A stretch of 64,000 bases of DNA. Source: Isochrysis galbana. Lineage: Eukaryota; Haptophyta; Isochrysidales; Isochrysidaceae. The notes below the pieces were generated by a model, which was not told the origin of the DNA, did not search any database, and was given only the letters and a program-made list of their open reading frames with translations. Shown here piece by piece: positions 12,333-23,039 of the stretch. Both the position numbers and the translations under genes were made by a program. The stretch covers positions 8,668,557 to 8,732,556 of the forward strand of contig CM030931.1 in the NCBI GenBank assembly GCA_018136815.1, written 5' to 3'. Position 1 is the first letter of the stretch, and each line of letters begins with the position of its first letter.

Positions 12333-12701
12333 ATGCCGTCGAAACGACTTTTGATTACCCTCGCGGTGGTCGTCGCCACCGTGGTCACCGCCATCGTCGT
12401 GGCGTTGGTACTCACGAAGAAGCAGCCAGACAGATGCAAGGATGTGGATGGAGAGTGTGCAAACGATGGAGACTGTTGTCACGATCTCGTGTGTTCCGAC
12501 CAAAAGTGCCGTACCGTCACACCGTGTGTCGAGAAAAGGGGGGGGTGCAGTTATGGCGACGAGTGCTGTGAAGGACTTGAGTGCAATGACGATGGAGTGT
12601 GTGAGACGCCATGCCGCGAGCCAGGGTCGGTGTGCCAAAATAACTCGGAGTGTTGTGGTGAATACACGTGTCGTAGTGGTACCTGCAGATCTGATGACTG
12701 A
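12333..12701 (+). CDS. Small membrane-anchored protein with three Cys-knot-like repeats
   Basis: From ATG 12333 the frame gives 122 residues. Residues about 5-28 form a strong hydrophobic segment (LLITLAVVVATVVTAIVVAL), preceded by a short basic N-terminus, so it is a signal anchor or signal peptide. The rest is three tandem modules, each with six cysteines in the order C-x6-C-x5-C-C-x4-C-x4/5-C: about residues 34-58, 64-89 and 93-117. This spacing resembles inhibitor-cystine-knot and Dickkopf/colipase-like disulfide folds, so an extracellular or lumenal binding module is likely. I cannot assign a function. The rest of the protein is acidic (Asp/Glu/Asn-rich). It sits alone between the hAT relic and a repeat region. 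There is no intron. Confidence 0.6.
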   Translation: MPSKRLLITLAVVVATVVTAIVVALVLTKKQPDRCKDVDGECANDGDCCHDLVCSDQKCRTVTPCVEKRGGCSYGDECCEGLECNDDGVCETPCREPGSVCQNNSECCGEYTCRSGTCRSDD

Positions 12702-13071
12702 TTGGTTATCACGGAACAAAGTGAAAGGCGCTCATATGAATTTTTTTAAGTTCTCGTCCATCTTACTTATGATCCATTGCAATCGCTTGCGTAGCCATTC
12801 CATTTATATACATGGTTGAGCACTGTGAGGTGGTGCCTTTGCTTAAATACTAGACGATTTTTTTTGGTACCGGCGCATCGCGTATTTGGAAACGAGGGGT
12901 ACCAAATGAAGGCAAACGACCTGGAAAGGGGGAAAGAAAAAAAGAAGAGGGGGGGCTGTCGCCTCTCCTCACGTGAAGAGAGAGACCTCACAGGACTTAG
13001 AAAGTAAATACAGGAGAGGACGGAGGGACATCCGTGACGACACACCTACACTTGTTGTGGTACTATGTACT
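12702..13071. other. Intergenic with MITE end
   Basis: AT-rich 3' flank of the Cys-rich gene. At 12865-12921 it has a TTTTTTTTGGTACC ... GGTACCAAATGAAGGCAAAC arrangement that matches the terminal repeats of the element at 7528-7835. No gene is seen. Confidence 0.4.
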
Positions 13072-13500
13072 GTTTGGCCCCAACCCATCAACCATCAACC
13101 CATGGATGGGGGCCCAGTGACCAGTGACCAGTGATCAGTGATTGATAGCAATCAATATCGTGTAGACCAAGGGGAACAACATTGAGCTAGCGCGCTCACA
13201 CAACGACGACGGTGACAATTGTACGTTCCCCTCCCTTCACTCGGAGTAGATCCGACACGTATACTACAAAACACGAAACACGAAACACGCGACACGCGTG
13301 CGAGAGCAAAACCTTTCTCGACGGGGGTTACCATGTTTGGCCCCAACCCATGGGGGCCCAGTGATTGATAGCAAATCGTGCAGACTAAGGGGAACATCAT
13401 TGAGCTAGCGCGCACACACAATGACGACGGTCACAACTGAACGTTCTCCTCCCTTCAATCGGAGTAGATCTGACACGTATACTACAAAACACGCGTTCAG
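13072..13500. repeat. Two diverged direct repeats of ~165-200 bp
   Basis: Copy 1 (about 13072-13275) and copy 2 (about 13332-13494) share GTTTGGCCCCAACCCAT, GGGGGCCCAGTGA, TGATTGATAGCAA, GGGGAACA(A/T)CATTGAGCTAG, CGGAGTAGATC(C/T)GACACG and TATACTACAAAACACG. The first copy also has short GACCAGT tandem units. Non-coding. It lies just upstream of the nucleotide-sugar transporter and may overlap its promoter. Confidence 0.8.
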
Positions 13501-13658
13501 AGGTCAGAGTCAAACAGGTGCTTTACGATCTGTAGATCTGTAGAGTATCGTCGGGGTCGTTCGCGTCCTTGAAACCTTCCTCCTCCTCTCCTTCTCTTGG
13601 CGGTGGGCGCAGCACAATAGGGGGGCGGCGGTCACTGCGGACGCGGCAAGGGCGCGCC

Positions 13659-14897
13659 ATGTGGTCTCGGCAGGTGCTACCCGCGTGCACGTTGACCGTG
13701 CTCACAACCTCGCAAGCGATGCTGGTCGAGGCGGCCAAGGCCAGCCATTCTGGCAAGATACCATACGACACGAGCGCAGCAGTCTTCTTGACCGAGCTCC
13801 TCAAGCTCTGCATTGCCTTCACCAGCTGGAGCTGCCAACGCCGCACGCTCGAATACTCAGGCCTCGAGAACTTCGTTTGCCTCTCGGCGAACACGTTTGC
13901 CTATGCCGTTCCGGCCACGCTCTTTATCGTACAGAACAACCTGGTGTTTTGGGCGCTCTCGCTTCTTGATCCGCCCACGTTTCAGCTCTGGGCGTGCTTC
14001 AAGATCATTCCAGTGGGCATCCTAGCGCGCATCATGCTCGGTCAGCACCGCTCAAACGTTCAGTGGGCGGCACTCATCATTCTAGCTCTCGGCATGGCAA
14101 CAACGACCATCAGTGAGCAAAAGAGCACAGCGAGTGAGAATGCTGAGGTGGCGAAAACCAACAGCGCCAAGGTGTGGATGGGCATTGTTGTCGTCATTTT
14201 CAACGGCTGCCTCTCCGCATTTTCGTCAATTGTCAATGAGTGGTTGATAAAATTCTCAGACCCACGTGCGCCACTGATGTTCAAGAATTTTCAGATCTAT
14301 CTTTGGGGATCCCTAGTATCCGCCGGTTATTCGATCTATCACGCTGAATCGGCAGGAGTGTGGCTATCGCTGCTGCCTCGCACAATTACCGGATCGGCGT
14401 ACGGAGCAGCCATCATTGTGAATAATGCAGCCGTCGGGCTGTGTGTCTCGGCGGTGCGTTGGCCACGCTTGTCGCACCCGCCGTCTCTAGAGCATATCCC
14501 GAGAGCCACATGCCGATTAGCACGGGCTTGGCTTCGTAGTCCATGCTGCGCGTGACGGGCACGAGCGAAAGCACTGACAACATACTACAACATATTTGGT
14601 TTGCAGGTGATAAAGTACGCTGACAATCTCACGAAAGGCTTTTCGACGTCGGCAGCCGTGCTTCTAGCTTCGGCAGCATCAACCATAAGCTTTGGGTATG
14701 TTCCATCTCGCCCATTTTTGATTGGATCGTCGGTGGCTTGCTCGGCCTTCTACCTATACTTCGGTGCGCACAACTCGGTGCTGCTCCAGCAAACCGAATC
14801 GTTGGAAAGCGAGGAGGAGGCATCATCGGAGTTGCAGAAGTTGAGTGATCATGAGTCTTGTGGCGAAAGAAGTCCGTTGCAAAGTCAACGGGTCTAG
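13659..14897 (+). CDS. Nucleotide-sugar transporter (SLC35A-like)
   Basis: Golgi antiporter of the nucleotide-sugar transporter family, predicted to import a UDP- or CMP-sugar for glycosylation. Exon 1 is 13659-14453 (ATG in GCGCCATGTGG) and exon 2 is 14607-14897. Donor GCG|GTGCGT and acceptor TTTGCAG|GTG are phase 0, giving 361 residues. Family-typical segments are LTTSQAMLVEAAK in the first helix, FLTELLKLCIAF, the segment ending YAVPATLFIVQNNLVFWAL, TFQLWACFKIIPVGI, SSIVNEWLIKF and, after the intron, VIKYADNLTKGFSTS. About ten hydrophobic segments can be counted. The Lys/Asp-Asn-Leu-Thr-Lys-Gly motif is characteristic of UDP-galactose/CMP-sialate/UDP-GlcNAc carriers; the actual substrate cannot be read from the sequence. 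The C-terminus is acidic and cytosolic. Confidence 0.92.
14454..14606 (+). other. Intron of nucleotide-sugar transporter gene
   Basis: 153-nt GT-AG intron with donor GTGCGT and a T-rich acceptor ending TTTGCAG. Both flanking exons align in phase 0 to the transporter family. Confidence 0.85.
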
Positions 14898-16411
14898 CAA
14901 AAATCTCACAACGATCGAGAAGCGCGTTATGGCGCTTTGGTTGGCCGTCAACCTACATCAACCCCACCTCACGCCCCCCCACCCAACCCTCCTCCCCCGC
15001 CCCGGACTCGGCACTAGGCGTTGCAGATGGTCCCCGGTACATAATGTTGCACAACCTACACGTCACCGGCCTCCTTGTCATCATTGCTACCAGTGGCAGT
15101 TGGGCTTTCACAGGGCTAGCCCGTTCCCCTCTCGGTTTTGCGGCTGCCCACCGCATCGGCCGCTCAATCCCTACCAAACTTCGGCCCTACCCACAATTTC
15201 AGTTTTGCCATTCTTGCTTAGCAGCATACTCGGGGGGCAACTTCTTGATCGTGTTAAATCAGCTACTCTCAATAGCTTTAAGATCTAACACTAACACTCT
15301 ACCCATAGAGCGGTCAAATAGTGCTTTATAACTACTAAAGTGAGGGGGCGGGGCTGCATTTTTTGACCGTTCTCCGAAGCCCAAGAAAAAAATCCTGGGG
15401 AGCTTACCTGCCACTACGAAGAATTGCCGAGGAATATTTGGGTTTTACAGCCCCCCTCGCCTGCCCCCGCTGCATACGCATGCACGCGTTGGGGCTCTAA
15501 TAGCTAATAGTACAGAACTGGAACTGGCGGTGGCGGTCGCGCCGCGGGGCCGATGAGGTTGTTTGTTTCGGGGCCGTTGTTTCATGACACTCGATTCCCC
15601 CGAGATCTGAGATCTGTAATAAAAAAAATTCAGATGCGCACCTGCACTGAGCCGCTGGCCGATGCCGCACGCCGACGCAGGTGAAGACGCAGGTGAAGAT
15701 GTCCCTGCAGGCCCTGCAGAGAGCCCGGCATAGCCCGGGGGCGGGCGGGCGGGTCATCTGAGCGCCCCGGCTTGCATTCATGGTCATGTCTGGGGCCTAG
15801 GCTCCTTCAGACGGCGAAGGGGGCGTAGCGTTGCGCACTCCCGGGGTTGCTGGAGTGCTGCAGCGACAAACTGCGAGGATGATGCTGAGGCCGTAGAGGT
15901 CGCCAGTCGAGCGCCCGAAGTCAGTGGTGGAGCCGCCTGCTGGCGGGGGGGGAAGAGCCGGGGGAGTGGGGGTGTAGAAAGTATGCTACGTGCTACGTGT
16001 AGTAGGGGTAGTGGTTCCAGCATGCGCCGCGAGTGCGGTAAGAATATTATCAAGTTTACGTACGTGTGTGGGTGAAGGTTGTTTGCTCGTGAGTGAGCCC
16101 TCGAGGCCAATAGGAAAATTGCAATCACGATGTACCGAGGGGGGGCACCCAAACGTTTCAACTCTTAGCTGTTAGCCAACAACCGATCGTACCCAACATG
16201 CTTAAAGCCCTTGATCGCGCTTGAGGCGGGGTACCCAACATGCTTAAAGCCCTTGATCGCGCCTGAGGCGGGCGGTAGGAAGCGCGGCAAAATGCCAAGC
16301 GAAAACGTGGAGCATATTGGACCGTGGTGCACTTTATAAGTCGCACATCTAGTAGTACTATGATCCTTTAGCATGTAGTATAGCGCATGCATATACCCGC
16401 GCCTCCAAAAT
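14898..16411. other. Intergenic with several repeat fragments
   Basis: No gene was recognised. It contains a solo end of the TIR element family typical of 41.7-42.0 kb (GCATTTTTTGACCG at about 15355-15405). At about 15910-16040 it has a repeat ending CCGCGAGTGCGGTAAGAATATTAT, also found near 20290-20370, 23185 and 36600. At 16192-16270 a tandem duplication repeats GTACCCAACATGCTTAAAGC and CCCTTGATCGCGC twice. Confidence 0.45.
16192..16270. repeat. Tandem duplication (2 x ~40 bp)
   Basis: Two adjacent near-identical units, each containing ACCCAACATGCTTAAAGCCC and TTGATCGCGC(T/C)TGAGGCGGG. They lie about 140 bp past the stop codon of the ligase gene, possibly within its 3' UTR. Confidence 0.8.
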
Positions 16412-19400
16412 CTAAAAGTCGTCATCATCGTCGAATCCATTCACGTCCTTCGTGCATGCTTGATCTTGATACATTTGCGCAATCTGCGACGCGTTCGTCG
16501 CGTCCTCCGGTCCCTTGTCATCTCGCACGCGCAGAAACCGAGGGAAGCGAAGCGCAATGCCCTTGACTGGATCGACCAGTCCGACTGCAGCTTGGTGCAC
16601 TGGTGATATCGAGAGATCGGCAGCTAGAACTTCCCACACCTGCTCAAGGTAAGCTCGAGGGGGATACGCTCACAGGGACGGCAGCGAAAGGTTCGGCCGA
16701 GCGCAAAGGGTTCACGAGGACGTGAACATGTCCTTCCCACAAGCATGCCTTGCCGCGACATGCCTAATCCTACGATCGGATTCGCTTACCTGACAGGGCT
16801 CAAACCAAACGTCCGGTGTCAACGCCGCGGTCTCGGGCACGCGATAGTATGCACGCGGTCCCTCGATCTTCTTGTTGTTGAGAGATTCAGCAAGCTCTTG
16901 TAGAGCCGTGTCACTGAAGCCTGTGCCAATCTTGCAGACGGACTGATACTCCTCATCTTCGTCGTTGTAACATGCCAGCAAGTAAGCCCCGTACACTCCG
17001 GTGCGCTTTCCCTTTCCGTAGTACGCACCGATGGGCACCAAGTCACAAGAGTCCGTCATCCCCTGCAGATAATCCTTTTTGACCTTCAGCCAATTGAGCG
17101 AGCGCTTTGATGGCTCATATGTAGCGTCTTGATCGAGTGTCTTGACCATAAGGCCCTCGCAGTTGCCCTTGATCGCTTGTTGCAGCCACTCGGCTATGCC
17201 GTCTTCATCGGCAACGTCGCTCGACCGTGCAAACTGCAAGGAGGTGAGTGCGATCCTTGGTCAGCAAGGCAGGCGATAAGGCAGCGTGAATAGCTTGCCT
17301 AGCATGTGCGCGTTCAACATGTAGACCATGCTTGACTGCGGCACGGGCTCGTAGCGAACCTCAAACTCAGCTGGCAGTGAGTTGAAAGTTTTGTGGAGGA
17401 TCTCGCGGCGATGTGCAAGCTGCTTTCTCAACAGCGGCTCGCCATTAAGATACAACAAATCGAAGGCGAAGACGCAAACCTGTACAGTGATGTTGTCCAA
17501 AGTTGCATCCTTCCTCTTGCGTGTAGAGAGAACTTGGAATGGTCTGATCTCGCCCGTCGTCCGATCCATCGCCACCGCCTCAGCGTCGATTATGAAAGAA
17601 GTGACGCCCTCCGCAGTTGCGCGAGGAACAACTGCCGCAATGTCAGGATACTTGGATGTCATATCCTCCGAGTTGCGAGAGAACACCTAAAATCAAACGC
17701 AGCTGGTGCATAAGGTCGAACCTGCACGGCAATGACAGGTGCTCTACAAGAGGACAGAAGGCAGAAGAGCGCATGCCTTGATCGTTCCGTCATTCAGCAT
17801 ATGAATTTGGGCTCGCTCGCCGTCATACTTGAACTCGCATGTGAAGCGGCCGGATGAAAAACGATCGAGCACCTAACGGCAGGATATGACGAAGTGAACG
17901 CTGAGCGCAAATTGCGACGCCGGTTGGCACTCCGTCGCAGAAGTAAGCGTAGGCTTGGAAGAGAGAATAATTTGGACGTCGAAGCGCTCCCACGGAAAAA
18001 CCAACGCATGGACTCTGCGCTCACCTCCGAAATCCCCTTTGTTGGCTTGGCTAGCATTGGCTTGACAGGGATGCCTGTCGTTAGGTGCGCGTGCTTGTGC
18101 AGATTAGCAAGCCCGTGCGCCAGTAACACACGAGTGATGACCTCGTAATTCGGCATCTCACAGTACACACGCTTGATGATCGCCTCAGCTTCTGCCAGAA
18201 GCGCGACGAGGGCCTCGCCCTTGGGCAGCTTCCCGCCAGGTCCGCCCGGGCCGCCTGGCGCAAAAGGCAATGGCTCGCCTAGATCGCTCTTGTCGTCACT
18301 GGCCGTTATCGGAGGTGGTGTCAGCACCACAGCGTGGGCTAGAGCGACCAGCACTGTTTGCTCAGCAAGCCCAATGCGCATTTTGCCTTGTAATGCACGC
18401 ACAATGTATTGCGCCTCAGAACCTTGCGCCGCAACAAGCATTTGCTTAATCTTCTCCTTCTTGCGGGTCATAACGTCTTTGCCAGATGCCTTGGCCAGCT
18501 CAATGAAGTTGGCAAGCACGCTCTTGACCATCAAAGGCTTGGGTTTCCCAAACGTGATTTGTTTACGGCGTGCGCTTGCTGCCACCACGCCCAAGTCTCC
18601 TTCCTCCTCAAGCTGTGTTTTCACTGCGTCGACGCTTTTGCCACACGTCTCTGCAACTGCCTTGATCATGATGGTATCACCTACCCCAAGCTCCAAGCCC
18701 TCGTACGAGGCGGCGATCTTGTTGGTAGCCACGCATATGGTAGCATGTAGCTGCTGGGGGGAGGTGGCAATCACCGTTCGAAAGCAATTTGCCATCAATT
18801 GAGTGATCAGAAGACGTTTAGATTCGGCCTCAATCTTTGTGAAGATCGTTGTGAGGTAAGCAAATGGCACATCAGCACCTTTTGACCATGTTGCCTCGGC
18901 CTGAGGATCGTACGATAAGTATGCTTTGAGGTCCAGCAAGCTCGCCCTACCTTTTGCAGCCGAACCGGCGACTTTCGCCACTGCTCCAGCACCGAATAGA
19001 GTCAGCGGCTTTCTCTCCGAGGGCTCAGTGACAGCTTCAACAAGCTTGTTGTCTTCCAAATGCACTTTAGATGGCCTTCGACCATCACATGGGCTGTCCT
19101 CTGGCAATGAATCATTCGACGATTGCACTGCGGAATCGTCCACCCTCGATGATTCTGGGGCTCTGTCTACCTCGGCTGCTGTAGTAGGTACACATGACAC
19201 TAATGGCTGTTCAGCTGCTGCAGGTTGAACAGGCACCTCTATGGAGGCGTCCTCGTCGTCGTCGCAGATCACAGCCTTCCGAAGACGTTTTCGCCCTGAT
19301 CAAAAAGAGCGGGAAAACGCGTCACATGCGCTGTTCCGGCACTCCCAATCCCCAAAGTGCACATTCTGCGTCAAGAACAGAGAGCACTAGCATCAGCAGT

Positions 19401-19562
19401 ACCTGGTTGCTGCACTTCTGTCTCCATCGCGACCGGCTTGGCACAGGCAGGGTCGGAAGGAGAAGCGGCTGGCGTTTCAGTTTGAGGCTCGGGCTGGTCT
19501 ACTGACTCGACCGCGGCCTCTGCCTTGGGCGTATGCTTCGGCTTGAAGAATGAGGTGATCAT
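16412..19562 (-). CDS. LIG1: DNA ligase I (ATP-dependent), 6 exons
   Basis: Replicative ATP-dependent ligase that seals Okazaki-fragment nicks. Exons on the minus strand are 19562-19403, 19295-18025, 17872-17777, 17686-17360, 17233-16790 and 16639-16412. All phases fit and give 841 residues. The N-terminus MITSFFKPK resembles a PCNA-interacting PIP box, followed by a disordered acidic/Pro region and a basic RKRLRK stretch at the exon 1-2 junction that could be a nuclear signal. The DNA-binding domain lies at about residues 120-470. The adenylation core starts at [15 protein letters not shown] (catalytic Lys about 492). Other motifs are [58 protein letters not shown] and the OB-fold tail. Four introns are GT-AG; intron 3 uses a GC donor (AAG|GCATGC). 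Full length with all catalytic motifs, so likely functional. Confidence 0.96.
17687..17776 (-). other. GC-AG intron 3 of DNA ligase I
   Basis: 90-nt intron with donor GCATGC directly after AAG and acceptor ending TTTTAG. It is placed by matching the ligase motif-I exon to the following VFSRNSEDM exon, both in phase 0. Confidence 0.8.
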
Positions 19563-20480
19563 TGGGCGGTCCGCCAGTTGCTGTGAACCAACGCAGCAGA
19601 GAGCCGTGGGGAGGGGGGGGGGGGGCAGACCAGAGCGATGGTTGTCCAGAGGTTGGGGGAGAGGGGCCAACGGGCGAGCGAGGAGCGAGAGAGAGGCTCG
19701 CGGTTGGAGGGTGCGAGAGCAGTGGGCGGCCTCGCGCGCACCGAGGGGAGCGAGCGTGCGAGCGCGCGAGGGGCAGGCCGCCAGAGAGACCACACCATAA
19801 AGAAGAGATGTACTCTACTATGATTATGTGAACAGGCGCATCGAGACACGCATGATGCGCGCAAAGGGAGAGAAGATCAGACAACAAAACCTGTAGGCCG
19901 GCGCGATCTTTTGGCGGGAAAGCTGTGCTCGGTAGTACTTTAACCAGAAAAGTGTGGCGAAGGGCTTCGTTTTCGCTTTACATCTTGTTAGTTTCCAACG
20001 TGATAGGAGGACAAGTGTAGAAATCGCAATACTGATACTGACTTCAATCCCAACCGCAACCTGCAACCTGTTTGTCATCCATAAGTGTGAAGGCCGCAAT
20101 CAGCAATTATAGCATGACGCATGACATCTGCTGGTTAGTGTTAGTTTTTGTTCATTCCAAAGTCCAAAGTCCAAAGTCAAAGTGCAAGGAGGACAAGGGT
20201 GGAAATCGCAATACTTTACTGACTTTAATCCCAACCGCAACCCGTTTGTCATCCACAAGTGTCAAGTGTGGAAGCCGCAATTATTATAGCATACATACCA
20301 CTCGCGGCGAATGGAACCTTATAATATTCTTACCGCACTCGCGGCGAATGGAACCACTACCCACTACAAGTAGCACGTAGCATACTCTCTACACCCCCAT
20401 TCCCCCGGCCCTTCTCCCCCCGCCATCAGGCGGCTCCCTCCGTACACTACTAGGGGGATTGGGGTGGAGGGCTTAGCAGA
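19563..20480. other. Ligase upstream region plus repeats
   Basis: 19563-19800 is GA/G-rich (plus strand) and probably holds the ligase promoter and 5' UTR. From about 20007 to 20290 a segment containing AATCGCAATACT, AATCCCAACCGCAACC and TTTGTCATCCA(T/C)AAGTGT occurs twice in direct orientation. At 20295-20370 the CACTCGCGGCGAATGGAACC unit occurs twice. No gene is seen. Confidence 0.45.
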
Positions 20481-20482
20481 TA

Positions 20483-20975
20483 TGGTCGTGAGTGCACACC
20501 ACCGAGTGTTCGTCGTGTTGGCATCACCTCCTCGCTCCAAAAGTTTTTCGGAGGTCAATCGGCGGTGCACGCGTGCGTGCCGCCCGGAGGACACCAACCA
20601 AAACTGACACGCCTCGACACCACCCACTGCCCGTGTAAGTTTAAAGTTAGTATCAGCGAGAGGGAGGGCAAAAAACTCTTTTCTAGCCAGAGGTCGTGAG
20701 TGCACACCACCGAGCGTTCGTCGTGTTAGCATCACCTCCTCGTTCCAAAAGTTTTTTGGAGGTCAATCGGCGGTGCACGCGTGCGCGCCGCCTGGAGGAC
20801 ACCACCCAAAACTGACAAGCGCCAACACCACCCACTGATCACCTCCTCGCTCCAAAAGTTTTTCGGAGGTCAATCGGCGGTGCACGCGCGCGCGCCGCCC
20901 GGAGGACACCACCCAAAACTGACAAGTGCCGACACCGCCCACTGCCCATGTAAGTTTAAGGTTAGTATGGAGGAA
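20483..20975. repeat. Tandem array of family D repeat (3 copies)
   Basis: Three consecutive copies, the first starting about 20483, the second about 20690 and the third, shorter, about 20837. Each carries CATCACCTCCTCG, CCAAAAGTTTTT(C/T)GGAGG, TCAATCGGCGGTGCACGC and ACCCAAAACTGACA. A related copy is at about 46610-46845. Short open frames are partly preserved between copies on the minus strand, so the family may once have been coding. Confidence 0.75.
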
Positions 20976-21229
20976 AGGGTACTTGGACAAAAAAATTAAG
21001 TCCGTAACAGTCCTTTCACGCCGATCGCGCACTGGGTGGCAGTGGCGAGAGCTTGACTTCGTTGCATTAATTCGTTGCATCAATTCTTGTAATTCTTGTT
21101 GATTTTGTCATGTGGAATATGACGAGGCATTGCCTGCTTACTGGCCGCCCTGTTTTTTGCTCCGCCGAGAAAAAAATCGCGCCAAGCGCGCAAAGAACGG
21201 GCGGCGGCAGCCATGTCTCGAGAGAAGTC

Positions 21230-22494
21230 AGTCACGGCTGCTGCGGCTGCTGCGGCGGCTGCGGCTGCTGCGGCGGCTGCGGCTGCTGCGGCTGCTGCGG
21301 CTGCTGCGGCTGCTGCGGCTGCTGCGCCTGCGCCTGGTTCCAAATTAGTTGTTGAATGGCCGGATCGGATTCCCAATGATCCCTTGCACTTCTTATGATG
21401 GTATCGTATTTCAGCCATACCTTTCTTTGGGAATTATCATATTTACGCACGTATTCACATCGTTTTACGAAATCTGAAGTATTTGCAATAAATAGGTCAA
21501 TTTTTTCTTTAATGTTGTTAATCGAATCGCCCGGCTTAATTATACTCTCTGCGTTGGGTAGAGTTATTTGTAAGTTTGGGGCTGTTGGGAAGTAAGCAGT
21601 TGTTATTAAGTTGACCTCATATTTGAATTTTTCTAGATCCTGTTTGAGATGTTCTGGAACATTAGCGCTATCTAAATAGTAGTTGACTTCAGTTATGTAA
21701 TTTAGTTGTTCGATGAATACACGTGGAAACAGGATGGTCGGCAACTTTTCCCGTTCTTCTTGGAGAAAATCTTTGAAGGCATTCATGAACGAAGTTTCAT
21801 TGGTTGTTTTTCGGGCCAATTGCGCAATGACATTTTTCATGTCTTGGTACTTTTTCATTCGTTTTAGGAATCGCTTGGCTACCTTCGCATACCGTTTTGT
21901 ATCAACGCATAATGGTTTGTATGTTCTATAAATTCGGTATGCGTTCTTAATCCGCTCAGGAGGATAGAAAGGAAGAAGAATGGGGGCGGGGGAGAGGGGT
22001 GGTGGGCGAAGGGAGGGCTGGTCTTGGGATTGGGACGGATGGGGTGGCTGGGATTGGGAAGGGGATGGTTGGTCGTGGGACGAATGGGGTTGGGATTGTG
22101 AAGGTTGAGAGGGTTGAGGTTGCTGGGATTGGAAAGGTTGGGGGGATGGCTGGGATGACTGGGGTGGCTGGGATGACTGGGGTGGCTGGGATGGCTGGGG
22201 TGGCTGGGATGGCTGGGGTGGCTGGGATGGCTGGGGTGGCTGGGATGGCTGGGGTGGCTGGGGTGGCTGGAATAGGCGTTGAGAACATACGTTCTGCAAT
22301 ATGCAAAACGAAGATCCACACCATCATTAGGGTGGTAATGATAATTTCAACGTAAACTTCATAGAAGCGAATCGCGAACCCGAAACTTGTCTGAATGTCC
22401 GTCCGAATTTCTGTCCAAACTCTTGTCCAGACTCCTGTTCGTAATTAATACCACTCGACTGTTCCTCCTGCAGCAGCTGGCTATATTTATCCAT
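21230..22494 (-). CDS. AT-rich, Lys/Asn-rich protein between Pro/Gln arrays; virus-like
   Basis: A 355-codon open frame (22299-21232) encodes a Pro/Gln array (PPQPSQ units), then about 230 residues of ordinary, Lys/Asn/Ile/Tyr-rich globular-looking sequence (from RIKNAYRIYRTYKPL to HWESDPAIQQLIWNQ), then a second Gln/Pro array of (QQP) units. The core DNA (about 21350-21960) is far more AT-rich than its surroundings and uses A/T-ending codons. The frame has no ATG before its first array. An ATG at 22327 in another frame leads a hydrophobic segment (EIIITTLMMVWIFVLHIAER) into the same array, and a third frame starts at ATG 22494 (MDKYSQLLQEEQ). The gene is therefore frameshifted, or the arrays have slipped. 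No family was recognised. A giant-virus, virophage or polinton-like origin is a guess from composition. Confidence 0.55.
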
Positions 22495-22499
22495 TAACT

Positions 22500-22925
22500 T
22501 AAGGTAGCGCGGCCACCGGGGCGGGCGGGGGGCGGGGGGGGGGGGGTTGCTCGGGAAAGGGGGGGGGGGGGCGCGAAAAGAGAAACCCGTGGGGACCATG
22601 CCCCCCCAGACACCGCGGCCTGCACAGCCACCATCGACGCCAGCCATGGGCCGCGCTTGGCATGTCTTGCAGGCGGCCTCTCATCTTGCAGCTTGCAGCG
22701 GCCGCCCCTGAGGCCCAGGAGCGCCAGCGAGGGAGAGGCAGGGGAGACCAGGGCCCAGCCCCAGCCTCCTCTGCCCCCTGAGCTGGCCTCCAGGAGCCTC
22801 CAGGGGTCGCCAGAGGCAGCTGCAGGCCTGTCGCAGGCGCGCCATCGCGCGTGCCTGCAGGAGAGGGGAGAGAGAGCGCGGAGAAAGGGGTGGGCGGAGC
22901 GAGGGCTCCGCTCACCGGAAAATAT
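22500..22925. mobile_element. GC-rich repeat, partial family A copy
   Basis: Immediately next to the AT-rich gene the sequence returns to GC-rich DNA with G-runs. The 22690-22860 segment (GCGAGGGAGAGGCAGGGGAG, CTGCCCCCTGAGCTGGCC) matches the GAGAGGCAGGGAGGGCCAGG / CCCCCTGAGCTGCC part of family A copy 1. The sharp shift marks an edge of the AT-rich insertion. Confidence 0.5.
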
Positions 22926-23039
22926 GTAAGTCTCGCACCTGTTTACAGGAGAAGTCGGGACTGAGGACGCCGCCAGCCCGGTAGGCATAGGAGGAAGGGG
23001 GGAACGGAGGAACGGATCACGGGGGGGGGCGCGGGCCAC

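Noticed and set aside
21232-21350. Poly-Ala frame on the plus strand over the CAG/CTG array
   Set aside because: The minus-strand Gln/Pro reading continues into a long ordinary coding sequence, whereas the Ala frame does not.
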